Of a stretch of DNA of 64,000 bases, positions 35,001 through 46,812 are shown in pieces. The translations under genes and the position numbers were made by a program. The notes beneath the pieces were generated by a model. That model saw only the letters and a program-made list of their open reading frames with translations. It did not search any database and was not told the origin of the DNA. Source of the stretch: Glebionis coronaria (Eukaryota > Streptophyta > Magnoliopsida > Asterales > Asteraceae); contig JANFOE010002214.1 of NCBI GenBank assembly GCA_025667525.1, forward strand, positions 1 to 64,000. Direction: 5' to 3'. Position 1 is the stretch's first letter, and every line of letters begins with the position of its first letter.

Positions 35001-35990
35001 GAGATAAATGGAATAATGTACCAAATGACTCCTGATCAAATCCAAGTGTATCTAGATAGAATGGAGTCGGCTAAGGCTAATGAAGCAACAAAGGCTGAGA
35101 TCTTGAAGGTATCCACTGAGTTTGTAAAAGAAGTGGGTGGTAACCCTGAGGTCTTGTTGAGCAAGAAAGGGGGAGAGGAGTTCATCCAGAAGCAGGAGGA
35201 AGAACTAAAGGCCATTCAGGATGAAATGGTCTTGAAGCAAAAACAAAGAACCACACAACTTAAGAAATTGTATGACCAATACACCAAAGTCGTCACCCAA
35301 AGAAGAAAGCCTAAGCCAATCACTAACCTTCAGATCATTCCTCATACTACACCAGTCTCAGTATCTGTCTACAGAAACAATGATGAGAGGAACTTTGGTG
35401 ATTTCGGTCTCAGTGAGTGGGACGAAATGGGAAGGATTTTCAGGACCAAAACAAACAAATGTGTCCCTGAGATACTCCACTCTCTCAGTAAGAGATATGA
35501 GAGGTTGAATCAGATGAAGGAACAATTAGGAATCACTGAAGATCTTCCTTTAGCTGAACAGGATCCTACCATAACTCAGGGAAGAAAGAGGAAAAGAGTT
35601 GAGCTTGAAGCTGAGACTAAGATCCCTGGGTTAGAATGCAATCCTACTCTCCCTGAAAATGTCCCCTTTGTGAACAACATGGTTATAGAAGAACCTGCGT
35701 GGGGTATCTTCTTCATTGATGTATTTGGGGATCAAACATTTCAAAGAATAAGTGACATAGAGAAATACACCACTGAGAGTGTTCTCATCTTTCTTGTGAT
35801 GGCTGGACAAATTCATATTGATGAGAATAAGAGATTTGGTGAGAAGCTCAGGGAGATAATTGCTAGGAGGCCTGACAAAGAAAAGGTGTTAAAGTCATCA
35901 AGGGTTAAGAGGGAAGCAATGGATTCCTTAATAACTATAATCTTTTGTCTTATTTATGTTTCTTGTATCAGACTATCCAGTCTTATGTAA
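32094..35990 (+). pseudogene. Copia-2 post-pol ORF (envelope position, no envelope motifs)
   Basis: A nearly continuous coding stretch of about 1300 codons, starting MAISKAIKYAPQAEHLTNEG in a good start context (TTTAATGGC). Broken by stops at 32526, 32725, 32942, 33518, 33743 and 34669 and a frameshift near 34500. Segments: a globular N-terminal domain (about 32094-32940: ANNYEG-like start, YHEYLREFW, DFKTFCQSSGLDYNNGKYV, SYPRFISCALERLLGS); a Pro/Ser/Lys-rich low-complexity part with tandem repeats (33000-33750); a coiled coil (34000-34660); and a C-terminal domain ending at 35990 with NNMVIEEPAWGIFFIDVFGDQ. No signal peptide or transmembrane segment is apparent. I recognise this ORF type from related plant Copia elements; its function is unknown. 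Confidence 0.75.
33259..33610 (+). repeat. Three tandem repeats of 117-120 bp inside the post-pol ORF
   Basis: Units begin at about 33259, 33376 and 33496. Each encodes EGT...K, then KDS/LDS-x-G/R-RPRVxHxAD and TST. Repeat length is 39-40 codons, in frame. Confidence 0.85.
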
Positions 35991-36124
35991 TGATGAATGA
36001 AAATGAAGTACTTTGTTATATCAAGTCTTTTCATCAAGTAGAATAGTTTGTAATAAGAAGAAGCCTCTTTGCTCACTTATAACAATTTCACTTAGGCAAA
36101 TTTTATATCCAAATAGGGGGAGAT
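35991..36124 (+). other. Copia-2 3' untranslated end with polypurine tract
   Basis: 134 bp from the ORF to the LTR. Polypurine tract ATAGGGGGAGA at about 36113-36123 directly before the LTR start TGTTAGG; the same tract is seen inverted at 61423-61440. Confidence 0.85.
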
Positions 36125-37001
36125 TGTTAGGTCAATTCAGTACCTAATGACCTCCCTGAAGGATTTGAATAACAATCAGCCTAAGTGAATTATTAACCTT
36201 GAACATAACAAGGTCACTGAGTGAACAGTCACTCAGTGAGTTGCCTTCGAGTTCCTAGACTGAGTCTAAAAGGAAGACTCAAGCATTCAGAGAGGAGAAG
36301 CTCAACGAATGTCTTCTATGACGAAGAAGAAGGTGATGGGTTCAGTGAGTTATGGCAATAGACTCACTGAACCCCATACGATCTCCCTAAAGAAAACAAG
36401 CATTCTCCAAGACTGAAGAAAAGGCGGGATAAGTAGAATTATGACAAGATGGAGTACATCACACAATTAGCGTGACTTACCCTTTTGGGATAGATGGGGT
36501 ACTGACATGTGTAAAGGACTTACGTCTTACTACTTAGAATAGGGTAAGACAAGATACTACACTGTACCAATAAGACAAGAATTTCACATGGGCAATTATT
36601 GTCTTCTACCCACTTTCCTTCTATAAATAGGATGCTTGTAAAGGATAGAAAACTAAGTTTGTGCACTAAATGCTTTAGACATTCACAAATAAGTTTTCTC
36701 TCCTCCAAACACGATCACACACTTGAGTTCTAAAATCCTGTTGATAAAATCGTCAAGCTTAGCAATCGTTAGGATTGGACTAGCTTGTTAGTGAGGAGAT
36801 CACAAAACCACACATTGTCTATTCAATCCCTATTGTATCTTCGTATACAATAGGGTATAATTCTTTAATAAAGCTAAGAGTTAAACGTTGAAAACCTTTG
36901 TGTTATTTACTTACTTGTATTAAGTTTATTGCATTACTTAACCATGGGTTAGGACTATACTTAGTATACTTAAGTATAGTACTAATTACAAGGGACCAAC
37001 A
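36125..37001 (+). repeat. Copia-2 3' LTR
   Basis: 877 bp, TGTTAGGTC to GGGACCAACA. TATA box TATAAATA at 36622-36629. Uninterrupted, so it shows the original form of the split 5' LTR. Confidence 0.94.
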
Positions 37002-40000
37002 TACCGTCACCATCACCTGAGCCATCATCTGAAGAGGACAGTGATGAAGAACTAGCTCAGAAGGATAGGGAGATGAAACAACAAATTACTTTCATTATGA
37101 AGACCTACAAGAAAATCTTCAAACCCACCAACAATAATCTTCAAACATCATCTAACATAAGGAACCAATATGTTGAGAGTCCTCGAAGGTATGACACACG
37201 TCAACGTGATGAAAGTCCTCCTAGGAATGATCGACGTAATCCAACACATGTTGAGGGTTCTACACGGTATGATCGACAAACTGCTAAGTATGATACCTAG
37301 AGGATTGCTACTGTTGCTGGGAATAGGAAACATTTGGTACTCAAGTGGTTCAGCAAAGTGGGATTCAATGCTTTATTTGTCAAGGTTATGGGCATATGGC
37401 AAAGGAATGCAGAAAGCCGAAACGAGTTAGGGACTCTGGTTATCATAAGGAAAAGATGATGCTTTGCAAGAAGATGGAAGCTGGGGTTAAATTGTCGGCT
37501 GAGGAAGGAGCCATGCTTGATGACACTGATGATGAAGCCTCCGATCAAGAACTTGAAGCACATTACTCGTACATGGCAAAGGTTGAAGAATTTCTCAATG
37601 TCACTAAAGATGACAATGGTCCTATCTTTGATACTGAGCCAATCGATAAGGTACACACTGAAGAGGAATATAATGTGTTTGGTAATACTCATGAGCATAG
37701 TGAGCTACCCAAAGCCATTAATGACACATGTATGATGGAAAGGTTGATAGCAATACCACACCCGATTCATCAGACATGTGCAATAATGAGTCTGAGGATG
37801 ATCAACATGCAAATGAGTATGATGATGATGAGGAGCATATTGCGCTTGCTAACTTAATTGCTTCTTTACAAAAAGATGTCAAAGAAACTAGAAAGAGTCA
37901 AAAGCAATTAAAGAAGGCAAACGCTACGCTCACTCAAAATTTTGAAGAATGCAAAGCTGCTCTAATAAAATCTAGTGAGACCATTGATAGCTATAGAGCT
38001 CAGCTTCTTCAAAAGACCAATGAGATTGAGGGGCACAAAGGATGTTTAATTAACGTCAAAAAGGACGATTATCAACATAAATATAACGAAACTCTTAAGC
38101 TTCTAGAACAAGAGAAACGTAATTATAACACCTCTTTGAGTACTGAACGTCACAAAACGTATCTTGCTACCACGAAAGTCAATGAGCTAACTCAAGTAAT
38201 TGGTTTTCTTCAAGAGTAAAAAACTAAACTTGCTAATGAAAAGAAAGCAGTGGTTGAAAAGTTGGAAAAGAATTTCAAAACTAAACAAGCGAATGACATC
38301 GACAAAATGGTGGAACTTGAAACTCAAATTGATTTTTACAAGAAAGTTGTTTACAAAACTAGTCAATCAATTTAAACCATGAGAATGTTGGCACCTCGTT
38401 CGTTTTTCAAGGATAGACCTAGTTTTGCAAATCCTAAGTACCTTGAGCAAGCTCAATCTAAGAACCAGCACTTATATCTTGATGAGTCCGAATGGACCGA
38501 TCTTGATTGCCTTATTGTTAGGCCCGATAGTGAAGAGACAAACGATTTGGAAGAAGAGAGTAGACCAAAAGTTAATAAAGAATTTGTTAAACCATATAAC
38601 TATGCTTATGAAAACAATCTTTATGGTCTTTTCAATCCGCAAACACAGAAGTCTCGTGAGCAAATATTTTTAGAATGTGAACAAATAAGAATTAAATGGA
38701 GACAAGTTTTTACCACTAAGAAAACTAATGTTTCAAAATTTATTGAGTACTTGCCATATAAAGCTTCTGTAAGCAAGAGTAAGCAAGCACTTAGTATTCT
38801 CAAGAGTAACATTGAAAATCTCAAAAAAGTTGTTGATGATGACTGGAAAAAACGTGAACTTTCGAAAGGAAACAAAGAAATTCCTCACGATATAACTATG
38901 CTTGTGAAAAGTATTTTGATTCCGCTTGCGGAAAGAACGCAAAAACATATTTTGGAATTTGAAACATTAATTAAGCAAGAAATGTTTGATGATTTGCAAT
39001 ATGTGGAATCTCTTGAACAAGAAGTGAACGACCATCGACCTGAAAGAGACGAGTTTTCTACAGCATATGATCTACTCTTACACGAATGTCTCTCAAAAGA
39101 TATTATGTGTGTTTATGTTACATCTTGTGTTGATATTGATGAATATTCTGATGTTGCATGCAAATATCTTGATCAAGTCAAAGAGTGTGAATGTCTTGAA
39201 ACTGAGCTTTCGAATAAAGTTGACCAAAAATAGTTTTCGTTACTTCAACATAGATATGATTATCTTCAAAAACATTGTCACTCACTTGAACTTGCTTCGC
39301 AAAAGAAAGTTGGCAGCTTTTCAAATGATACACATTTGGAAGTAAAATTATCTGAGTCATGTCGATTACTAAATGAAAAATGTCTTGATATCTCAGATTT
39401 GAAAGCTCAGTTACAAGAAAAAGACACAGCAATAGCAGAGTTGAAGAAACTCGTTGCTAAGATGGGTGGGAAAGTTGTGGAACCTAGCGTTAAGAAACTT
39501 GTTGTTAGACAACCCAATGCCTCTAAAGTGAATAGATCCTCTATCTTGGGAAAACCATCTGCTTTCTCAAATTCTTCGTTTGCAAAACCTGTGTTTGCCC
39601 CCAAGATGGATGGAAAGGAAAGTTTACCATATACTTCAACCCATAAGGAATATTGTAGCACCAAGTGTTAAGCACAATAATGTGATTAAACCAGGGATGT
39701 ATAGAATGACCACTAAACCCACAAACAAAGTTAGTCACTCGCCTCAGACTTCTAGAAACACTAATATTCGTTTGTCTTCTACTACAGGAGTAGTCTCCAC
39801 TGCTAGTGTTAGCCGGCCTCAGCTTAAGATCACTCAAGTGAATGATAAGTTTTGGAAACACAAGAGTAAAGGGAAAATGAAGGAAGTAGAAGAACACCCT
39901 AGGAATTTAAATATTTTTAAGAATAAAAAGTCTATAATCGCGTGTAATGATGATTTGAATGCCTTGAATGATTTGAATGCTTTGAATGTCAAATTTGTTT

Positions 40001-40403
40001 GTGTAAAATGTGGAAAATGTGCTAATGCTAATCATTCTATGTGTGCTATGAATAATGTCAAAGGCGTAGATACTAGAACAAAGAAGAAAGTTGCGAGGCC
40101 TATTAGTGCTAGTAAACCCAAAAGCAAAGTGAACCATTCTGGTGCAACCCCTACTAAGAAAAGTAATGCATCAGATTCCACCACTAAGAACCCTAGAAGT
40201 AGAATTACGGAATTATATGAGTCTGCTAGCAAGTCTTGGAAATGGTGGTTTGCTAATCAATGTCCTCCGGGATATAAATGGATGCCTAACGTTAGGACAG
40301 AAAATGTGACAACGAGTGTTAGTATGCCTTTAAATGTTGCTAAGGACACTAATGATTCTACAATCACAACTACTGTGGTATCAAATTTAGCAAATGCTCC
40401 ATC
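37002..40403 (+). pseudogene. Copia-1 gag tail, zinc knuckle, coiled coil and linker, broken
   Basis: Resumes the gag split at 16898: an acidic-serine tail (PSSEEDSDEELAQKDREMKQQITF), an Arg/Tyr-rich repeat part (RYDxR, at about 37180-37300), then CFICQGYGHMAKEC at about 37370-37412. A long coiled-coil part runs from about 37850 to 39480 and the Ser/Thr-rich linker from 39500 to 40400, with FVCVKCGKC at about 39991-40020. Stops or frame changes occur near 37300, 37735, 38217, 38375, 39231 and 39600. The counterpart in Copia-1L (980-3091) is still open for 703 codons. Confidence 0.85.
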
Positions 40404-43400
40404 GTGTTTTATACAAATAATTCTCTTCATACTGGACTCCGGATGCACGAAGCACATGACGGGAATCTCAAGCTTCTAATTAACTTTGTGGAGAAGTTCT
40501 TGGGTACGGTCCGATTCAGAAATGATCGATTTACACCGATCCTAGGATATGGAGATTTGGTTCAAGGGAATAACACAATCAGACGTGTATACTACGTCGA
40601 AGGGCTCAATTACAATATTTTCTCGGTTGGTCAATTCTGTGATGCAGATTTGGAAGTTGCTTTTAGAAAGAAGACATGTTTTGTTCATGATTATGATGAG
40701 AATGATTTACTCACCGGTTCACGGGGTACTGATCTATACATAATTTCACTACAAGACACAACTTCATCAAATCCAATTTGCTTCATGGCTAAAGCTTCAA
40801 CGACTCAGGCATGGTTATGGCATCAACGTCTTTCTCATCTCAACTTTGATACCATCAACTTGCTTTCCAAGAAAGATATTGTGAGAGGCCTTCCAAGCTT
40901 GAAATTCATCAAAGATCATCTTTGTTCTTCTTGTGAGCTTTGTAAAGCTAAACGAAGTAGCTTTAAGACAAAGACTACACCAAGCTCTAAAGGACGGTTA
41001 GATCTTCTTCATATAAATTTGTGTGGTCCCATGCGTGTTCAAAGTATCAATGGGAAGAAATATAATTGTCGATGATTACTCAAGGTACACATGGACTCAC
41101 TTCTTGAGGTCCAAGGATGAAACACCTGAAGTTCTCATCACCTTCCTTAAACTGATACAACGTGGTCTTCAAGCTCAAGTAAAAGTGGTTCGTACTAACA
41201 GAGGCACAAAATTTTTGAATTCAACTCTGAGGAACTATTTTGAAGCCGAAGGAATTGAACATGAAACATCTATTACTCGAACACCCGAACAAAACGACGT
41301 TGTTGAAAGACGGAACCGTACGTTAGTTGAGGCTGATCGAACATTATTACCCACTTCAAAATTATCACTATTCCTTTGGGCTGAAGTCGTGTCAACCGCA
41401 TGCTACACACAAAACCGATCCTTAATTATCCCAAGACACAAAAAGACACCATATCACATAATTCATGATCGAAAACCTTCACTCAAACACCTTCATGTTT
41501 TTGGATGTACGTGTTACATTATTCGCGATGGTGAAAATCTGGACAAGATGAAAGAGAAAAGTGTTGCATGCATTCTTGTGGGATATGCAACTCAGTCAAA
41601 GGGATATAGAGTTTTGAACAAGAGAACAAAATTGATAATCGAGACTATTCATGTCAGATTTGATGAATTACAAGAAATGGAACTTGAACAAAACAATTTA
41701 AGTCCCGATCCACAACGACAAACAACTTCCGTTCACAACCGTACGGAACTCGGAACTCAAGACCACAACAATGAACTGTCAAGTTCAAAACTGGTTCACG
41801 GAAATGTTCCAAGAGCAGATATGACAGTCAACACGACAATTGAAGAGTTGGAAATGTTATATGGACCAATGTATGATGAATATTTCACAGGAGAGAAACA
41901 TGTTGTATCCAAGTCTTCCGTTGTCACTCATGATAAGAATGATGATACCGATCATCATCAACAAAAGGATATAACTTTATCTACTTCAACACGGGTTGCT
42001 GCAGATTTAACTCCTCAGAATATCACATCAACAACCACTCCTACAACATCCACAACTACTGTCATTGCTACAGAGAACACAAATCAAGCAGACTATGCAT
42101 TAAATGACGAAGACGACTTTATCAACCCATTCGGTACATCGGTACACGAAACTGGAGAGACTTCTACTCGCCATGTTGATCTGTCAAATATGCATACGTT
42201 CTATCAACGACATCTTTCAACACATCATTGGACCCGAGATCATCCTTTGGTTCAAGTAATTGGAAACCCTTCACAGTCCGTTCGTACAAGACGACAACTT
42301 TAAACAGATGGCGATGTTTGTATGTTCGCACTCGCCGTGAGTACAATTGAACCGAAAAACATCAAAGAAGCCATGGCTGATCATGCTCGGATTGAATCGA
42401 TGCAAGATGAACTTCTTCAATTTGAAAGACTCAAAGTCTAGGAACTTGTTGACAGACCATACGATGTAATTCGAATAAATCTTCGATGGGTTTGGAAAAA
42501 CAAGATGGATGAAGAAAACACAATCATAAGAACAAATCTAGGCTAGCGGCTAAAGGGTATGGCCAGAAAGAGGGTATTGATATTGAAGATCATTTGCACC
42601 AGTAGCTCGTTTGGAAGCGGTCAGGATTTTCCTTGCTTATGCTGCACATAAGGGATTCATTGTTTATCAAATGGACGTAAAGACGGCGTTTCTTAATGGT
42701 CCTTTGAAGGAAGAAGTCTATGTCACATAGCCAGAAGGATTCGTCAATCCTCATTATCCTGACAAGGTGTATCGTCTCCACAAAGCACTTTATGGACTAA
42801 AGCAAGCTCCAAGGGCGTGGTATGACGAGCTCTCGAAATTTCTGGTATCCAAAGGTTTCTCAAAAGGTTCCATTGATCTAACTCTGTTCACTTATAAATA
42901 TGGGGATGACATTTTGCTCGTACAGATTTATGTTGATGACATTATTTTCGGGTCTAAAAACCCAAAACTTTCAATATGGTTTGAAAAAGTAATGCACAGC
43001 AAATTTGAAATGTCTATGATGGACGAACTAAAATTCTTTCTAGGAATTCAAGTTCACCAATCCCCAAGTGGTATCTTTATCAACCAAGGTAAGTATTGTC
43101 AAGAGATAATCAAAAAGCATGGTATGACTTCATGTGACCCCGTTGGGACACCATTACCAACCACATCCCTAGATGCTGATTTGGAGGGAGATGCCATAGA
43201 TCAAACGAGATATCGTTCCATGATCGGCTCCCTCATGTACTTAACAACAAGTCGACCAGATATATCACATGTTACCTGTTATTATGCACGATATCAAGCA
43301 CGACACACTGAAAAGCACCTCAAGGAGGTTAAATGGATCTTTTGGTACCTTAAGAATACCATTCACAGGGGACTATGGTATCCGAGGGAAACTGGTTTCT

Positions 43401-43849
43401 TTCTAACGGCCTATTCAGATTCTGATCATGCAGGGTGTCTTGATACACGAAAAAGTACTTCTGGTGGTGCACAATTTCTAGGTCAAGATAAGCTTGTGGG
43501 ATGGTCTTCCAAGAAGCAGGATTACACGTCACTGTCATCAGCTGAAGTGGAGTATGTGTCTATATCTGCGTGTTGTGCTCAAGTTCTATGGATGAGAACA
43601 CAACTCACGGATTATGGCTTCCACTTTGATAAAGTACCAATGTACTGTGACTCAAAGTCCGCCATAGCCATCTCCTGCAATCCTGTACAGCATTCTCGCA
43701 CAAAGCACATTGATGTCAGATATCACTTCATTAAGGAACAAGTTGAAAGGGGTATCGTTGAACTATACTTTGTTGGAACTGATTACCAATTAGCTGACTT
43801 TTTTACAAAAGCTCTTTCGAAAGAGAGGTTTGCGTATCTTGTTAGGTAA
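40404..43849 (+). pseudogene. Copia-1 pol: protease, integrase, reverse transcriptase, RNase H
   Basis: Protease FILDSGCTKHMTG at about 40424-40463, then a frame change. GAG pre-integrase WLWHQRLSHLNFD and CSSCELCKAKRSSF at 40810-40970. Integrase VDDYSRYTWTHFL, then VVRTNRGTKF where RTDNG is expected (second catalytic Asp replaced by Asn), then VVERRNRTLVEADRTLL. A low-complexity Thr/Asp-rich C-terminus runs to 42303. The RT start (42300-42760) is full of stops, with [18 protein letters not shown] readable. YVDDIIFGSKN lies at about 42929 and RNase H (SDSDHAGC, SSAEVEYVS, HSRTKHIDVRYHF) ends at 43849. Dead copy. Confidence 0.92.
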
Positions 43850-46413
43850 ATTGGTATGAGATGTTTGACTCCAGCAGAACTGGAGATTCTGGCAAAGAAG
43901 CCTGCTTGATTCATCTATCAAACATCAACTTGTAAATATTAATGAAAAAGCAAAATACAAAATTAAAGATCTTTAAAAATCCAAAAATATTCTTCTCGAC
44001 ATGTCTTTCAGTATCGATAATATGGACCTGCCTAGAAATGTCTCTCAATAACGACACGGGTGTGTACATAAAGCTCGAATGAAAGATGTAAATATTTTTC
44101 AAAACATGTCATTTCTACTTTTAATAAAGGAAAATGTCTATTTTGGACAACTTTTCCAACAAAGGGTAGAGCAATCTATCTTGGGTTGAGCTTGTCACAA
44201 AACATTCAACGTTTTGAGCTCAACACAATGGCTTGTAATCACTTTCAGATTACAACCCGGATTGATATTCACGGGGGAGTGTACGATTTAGTTCCCTTAC
44301 CCTCAGCAAAAGAAGTTAAATCTTCTTACAATTAAGTGGATTTGTCAAGACATTCAAAGTCTATGAACTCAAGTTTATGCTTTAGAAAAACCTTTTCGTC
44401 AAAAAGAAATAGAGTTTTTCAAAAAGCGTTGAACACAATTTTTTCAAGAGTTTTTCAATGATTATTCAAAATCTTTTAAAAATTGTGTGTTCAACAACTC
44501 ATGTCCTGAAAAAGCGAAATGTGGATCACATCCTCACAATGACAATTCAATTGGATTAATTTTTGAGGGGGAGCGTTCCAAATTCATGTTAAGTTTGACT
44601 CATTTTTCTCCCGAAAGTTTTTCAAGACTATTTTTCATAATATATTTTAATCAAATTTGGTATCTCTAATATCAAACGATTTTGATAGGGGGAGAAAATG
44701 TGATTAAAATGTGATCTAAAGACTCAAGCACTTATGGTTACGATTATATACCCACAACATCTTTAATCCACGACGTTATTGGTGTCAAAAGGGTGGTTAG
44801 GTTTAAGTCCTATGATCCAACCAAAACCGGAGGGATCTTCCCAGGGACAATCCAATAGATTATTAGAAGTCCTTAGGAAAGATGGAGTAGAATGTGAACG
44901 TAGCTGAATGCCGACTAAGTACTGAAGCTAGCACTGGAGCAATCACAACAAGGTGTTAGTGATGATGTCTTGGTAAGCATTGAAGGGTTAAAGAATGAAA
45001 AAGAAATGTAAGGATAAAGGGTGTAAAGAAATTAGCCCTCCATACAACTTAGGCAGAAACCGGGTCAACACATCATAAAGACAACACATCATGGACCCAG
45101 TGATGTTATGCACAACCCTTACCTAGCTACCCAGGCTTCTCTCAAAAGAAGTTTGTTTTATTGTCACGGAGATCAACACGACTTCTATTGACATTCTCAC
45201 TCTGAGGTAGTTGATATTGAATAGGTGACATCTGCTCCAGCCTCTGACCACTAAAAGTGCACAAATCGAGTATAGAGCCAAGAGATCAATCAAATCTCGT
45301 TAGGACACATGGATGACGATCAAGAGAGTCCTACGCTATATCCTTGCGATATTGCTAGAACACTCAGAGTGATACTACTTAGTATTCACAATGATGAGTG
45401 GAAATCCTTCCAGTGTTAACATCAAACAGCACTACGGTAGGTCATGTGTAAGATTCTTTTAGAATTGAACATGTGTAAACTGAAAAGCAACAGTAGTTTG
45501 ATTCTAAAATGATTCAAACTCGTTTCAGGTTTCTACGCAATATCTTTATGGTCTTGCTAGAACATTCAGAGTGATATTACTAATCTTCACAGTGACGAAT
45601 GGAAATCCTTCTAGCGTCAACATCAAACAGCGCTACGGTAGGTAACTTGCAAGATTCTTATGAATCAAGCTCATGTCAACTGGAAAGCAACAATGGTAAG
45701 ATTCTTAATGAATCAAACTTGTTCCAGGAATTTGAATTGACGACTTTAATCAAGTGGATATTTATCCAATTGATTCACTCTTTATGATCACAGTCTTGCT
45801 TTAAGACGGTCGAGTAAAGAGAACGGCTAGTACAGCCGCAAAATCCTGTCAAGGAGGTTCTTAATTTAATCTACCTAATCACAGGTACGATATTTAATAT
45901 CGTGTAACAGTCTTCACCGACTGGAGATAAAACGCTACCGATTTAGGACGAATGTCAAAGCCATTCAGTCCGTGTCTAAGTTTTGTCTCGATAAGGTGAT
46001 GTTACGGTGTACTCAGCAAAGTTGACGATTCGAAACCACATACTCATGCCCAAAGACATTCAACAATCAAGAAAGCTAAAGACTTTCGCAACCCTGATGA
46101 TCAAAATCTTCCTTATCAATTAATGTAGAGGAATGACCTCTCTTCAAAGGAGATTGTTAGCAAGCTTTCAAGATAGTGCAAAGTATGAGCATATGGATGA
46201 AGACACAAGATCGCAAGATGGCGAAGACAAGTCAAGAATGATTTGAAGATCTTAGGTTTAAAGACGAAGTCGAAAGACAACGACAAAGGATCAAAGATCA
46301 CAGCATGAAGGAACAAGACTACTATTACACGTTCAAGACTCGTTTATGACGAAATATATAATCTCCATTGATCTCTAAATATTAAAGAGGAATGACCTCA
46401 CATTGTGGAAGAT
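43850..46413 (+). other. Copia-1 post-pol region, non-coding, with repeats and polypurine tracts
   Basis: 2.56 kb between RNase H and the 3' LTR with no credible ORF. Purine tracts ACGGGGGAGTG (about 44270), TGAGGGGGAGCG (44562) and ATAGGGGGAGAAAA (44684) precede by far the LTR at 46414. Contains a two-copy 200-bp repeat (45340-45740) and a duplicated LTR-junction-like motif (46128-46150 and 46389-46420). Multiple polypurine tracts near the 3' end have been described for sireviruses. Confidence 0.7.
45340..45740 (+). repeat. Direct repeat, two units of about 200 bp
   Basis: Unit 1 (about 45345-45535) and unit 2 (about 45546-45732) share TGCTAGAACA-TCAGAGTGATA, GGAAATCCTTC, ACATCAAACAGC, TACGGTAGGT and a closing AAACT-GTT-CAGG, in the same order. 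Confidence 0.8.
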
Positions 46414-46807
46414 TGTTAGCCTCAAAATATTGAGTCAAACAAGAATGTTCGGTCATAGGTTTATATTGTAACATTTATTAGAACGTTGTAATAGTTAGTT
46501 AAAATAGTCATGACATTACGGGCTTGATGGCTAGCTTAAAAGGCCTCTTTGAAGGTACTAAGCATTTATTCAAGCCCGACCCAATCAAACATATAGCCCA
46601 TTTTACCACATGTAGGCAAGGCTATATATACCCTTCCTAGCATGTTAGGAAGGGTGTGTGTTGGTTGTTCATTTTCTTAATCTAATCTTCCCATAGTTTC
46701 ACACACTTTTCTCTCTTTTCTCTCTCTAGTTTCTCTCTCTAGAATTCATCTACTTCATCTATTTTATTTCTTTCTTCCTTGCTTAATCATCATAAATATG
46801 GGCAAAA
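46414..46807 (+). repeat. Copia-1 3' LTR
   Basis: 394 bp, TGTTAGCC to ATATGGGCAAAA. The end is changed from GGGACAACA. TATA-like TATATATA at 46623-46630. Confidence 0.92.
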
Positions 46808-46812
46808 GAAGC

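Larger units (their letters stand above)
16899..37001 (+). mobile_element. Copia-2: full-length Ty1/Copia element with post-pol ORF, itself interrupted
   Basis: LTR, initiator-Met primer site, gag, coiled coil, knuckle array, pol, long extra ORF, polypurine tract, LTR. Own length is about 12.9 kb after removing Gypsy-N. It sits in the gag of Copia-1. Flanks CACTG (16894-16898) and TACCG (37002-37006) fit an original CACCG target with one C-to-T change in each copy. The LTR pair differs at about 29 of 877 positions by hand count. Confidence 0.93.
14762..46807 (+). mobile_element. Copia-1: full-length Ty1/Copia element with a nested insertion
   Basis: LTR, leader, gag, linker, pol, 3' region and LTR, interrupted at 16898/37002 by Copia-2. 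Own length is about 11.9 kb. Target duplication GAACC (14757-14761) versus GAAGC (46808-46812), one mismatch. The LTR pair differs at about 14 of 394 positions by hand count. Coding parts are frameshifted and stop-rich, so the copy is inactive. Confidence 0.92.

Noticed and set aside
32094..35990. Envelope glycoprotein in the post-pol ORF
   Set aside because: No signal peptide, transmembrane segment or fusion motif; composition is basic, proline-rich and coiled coil.
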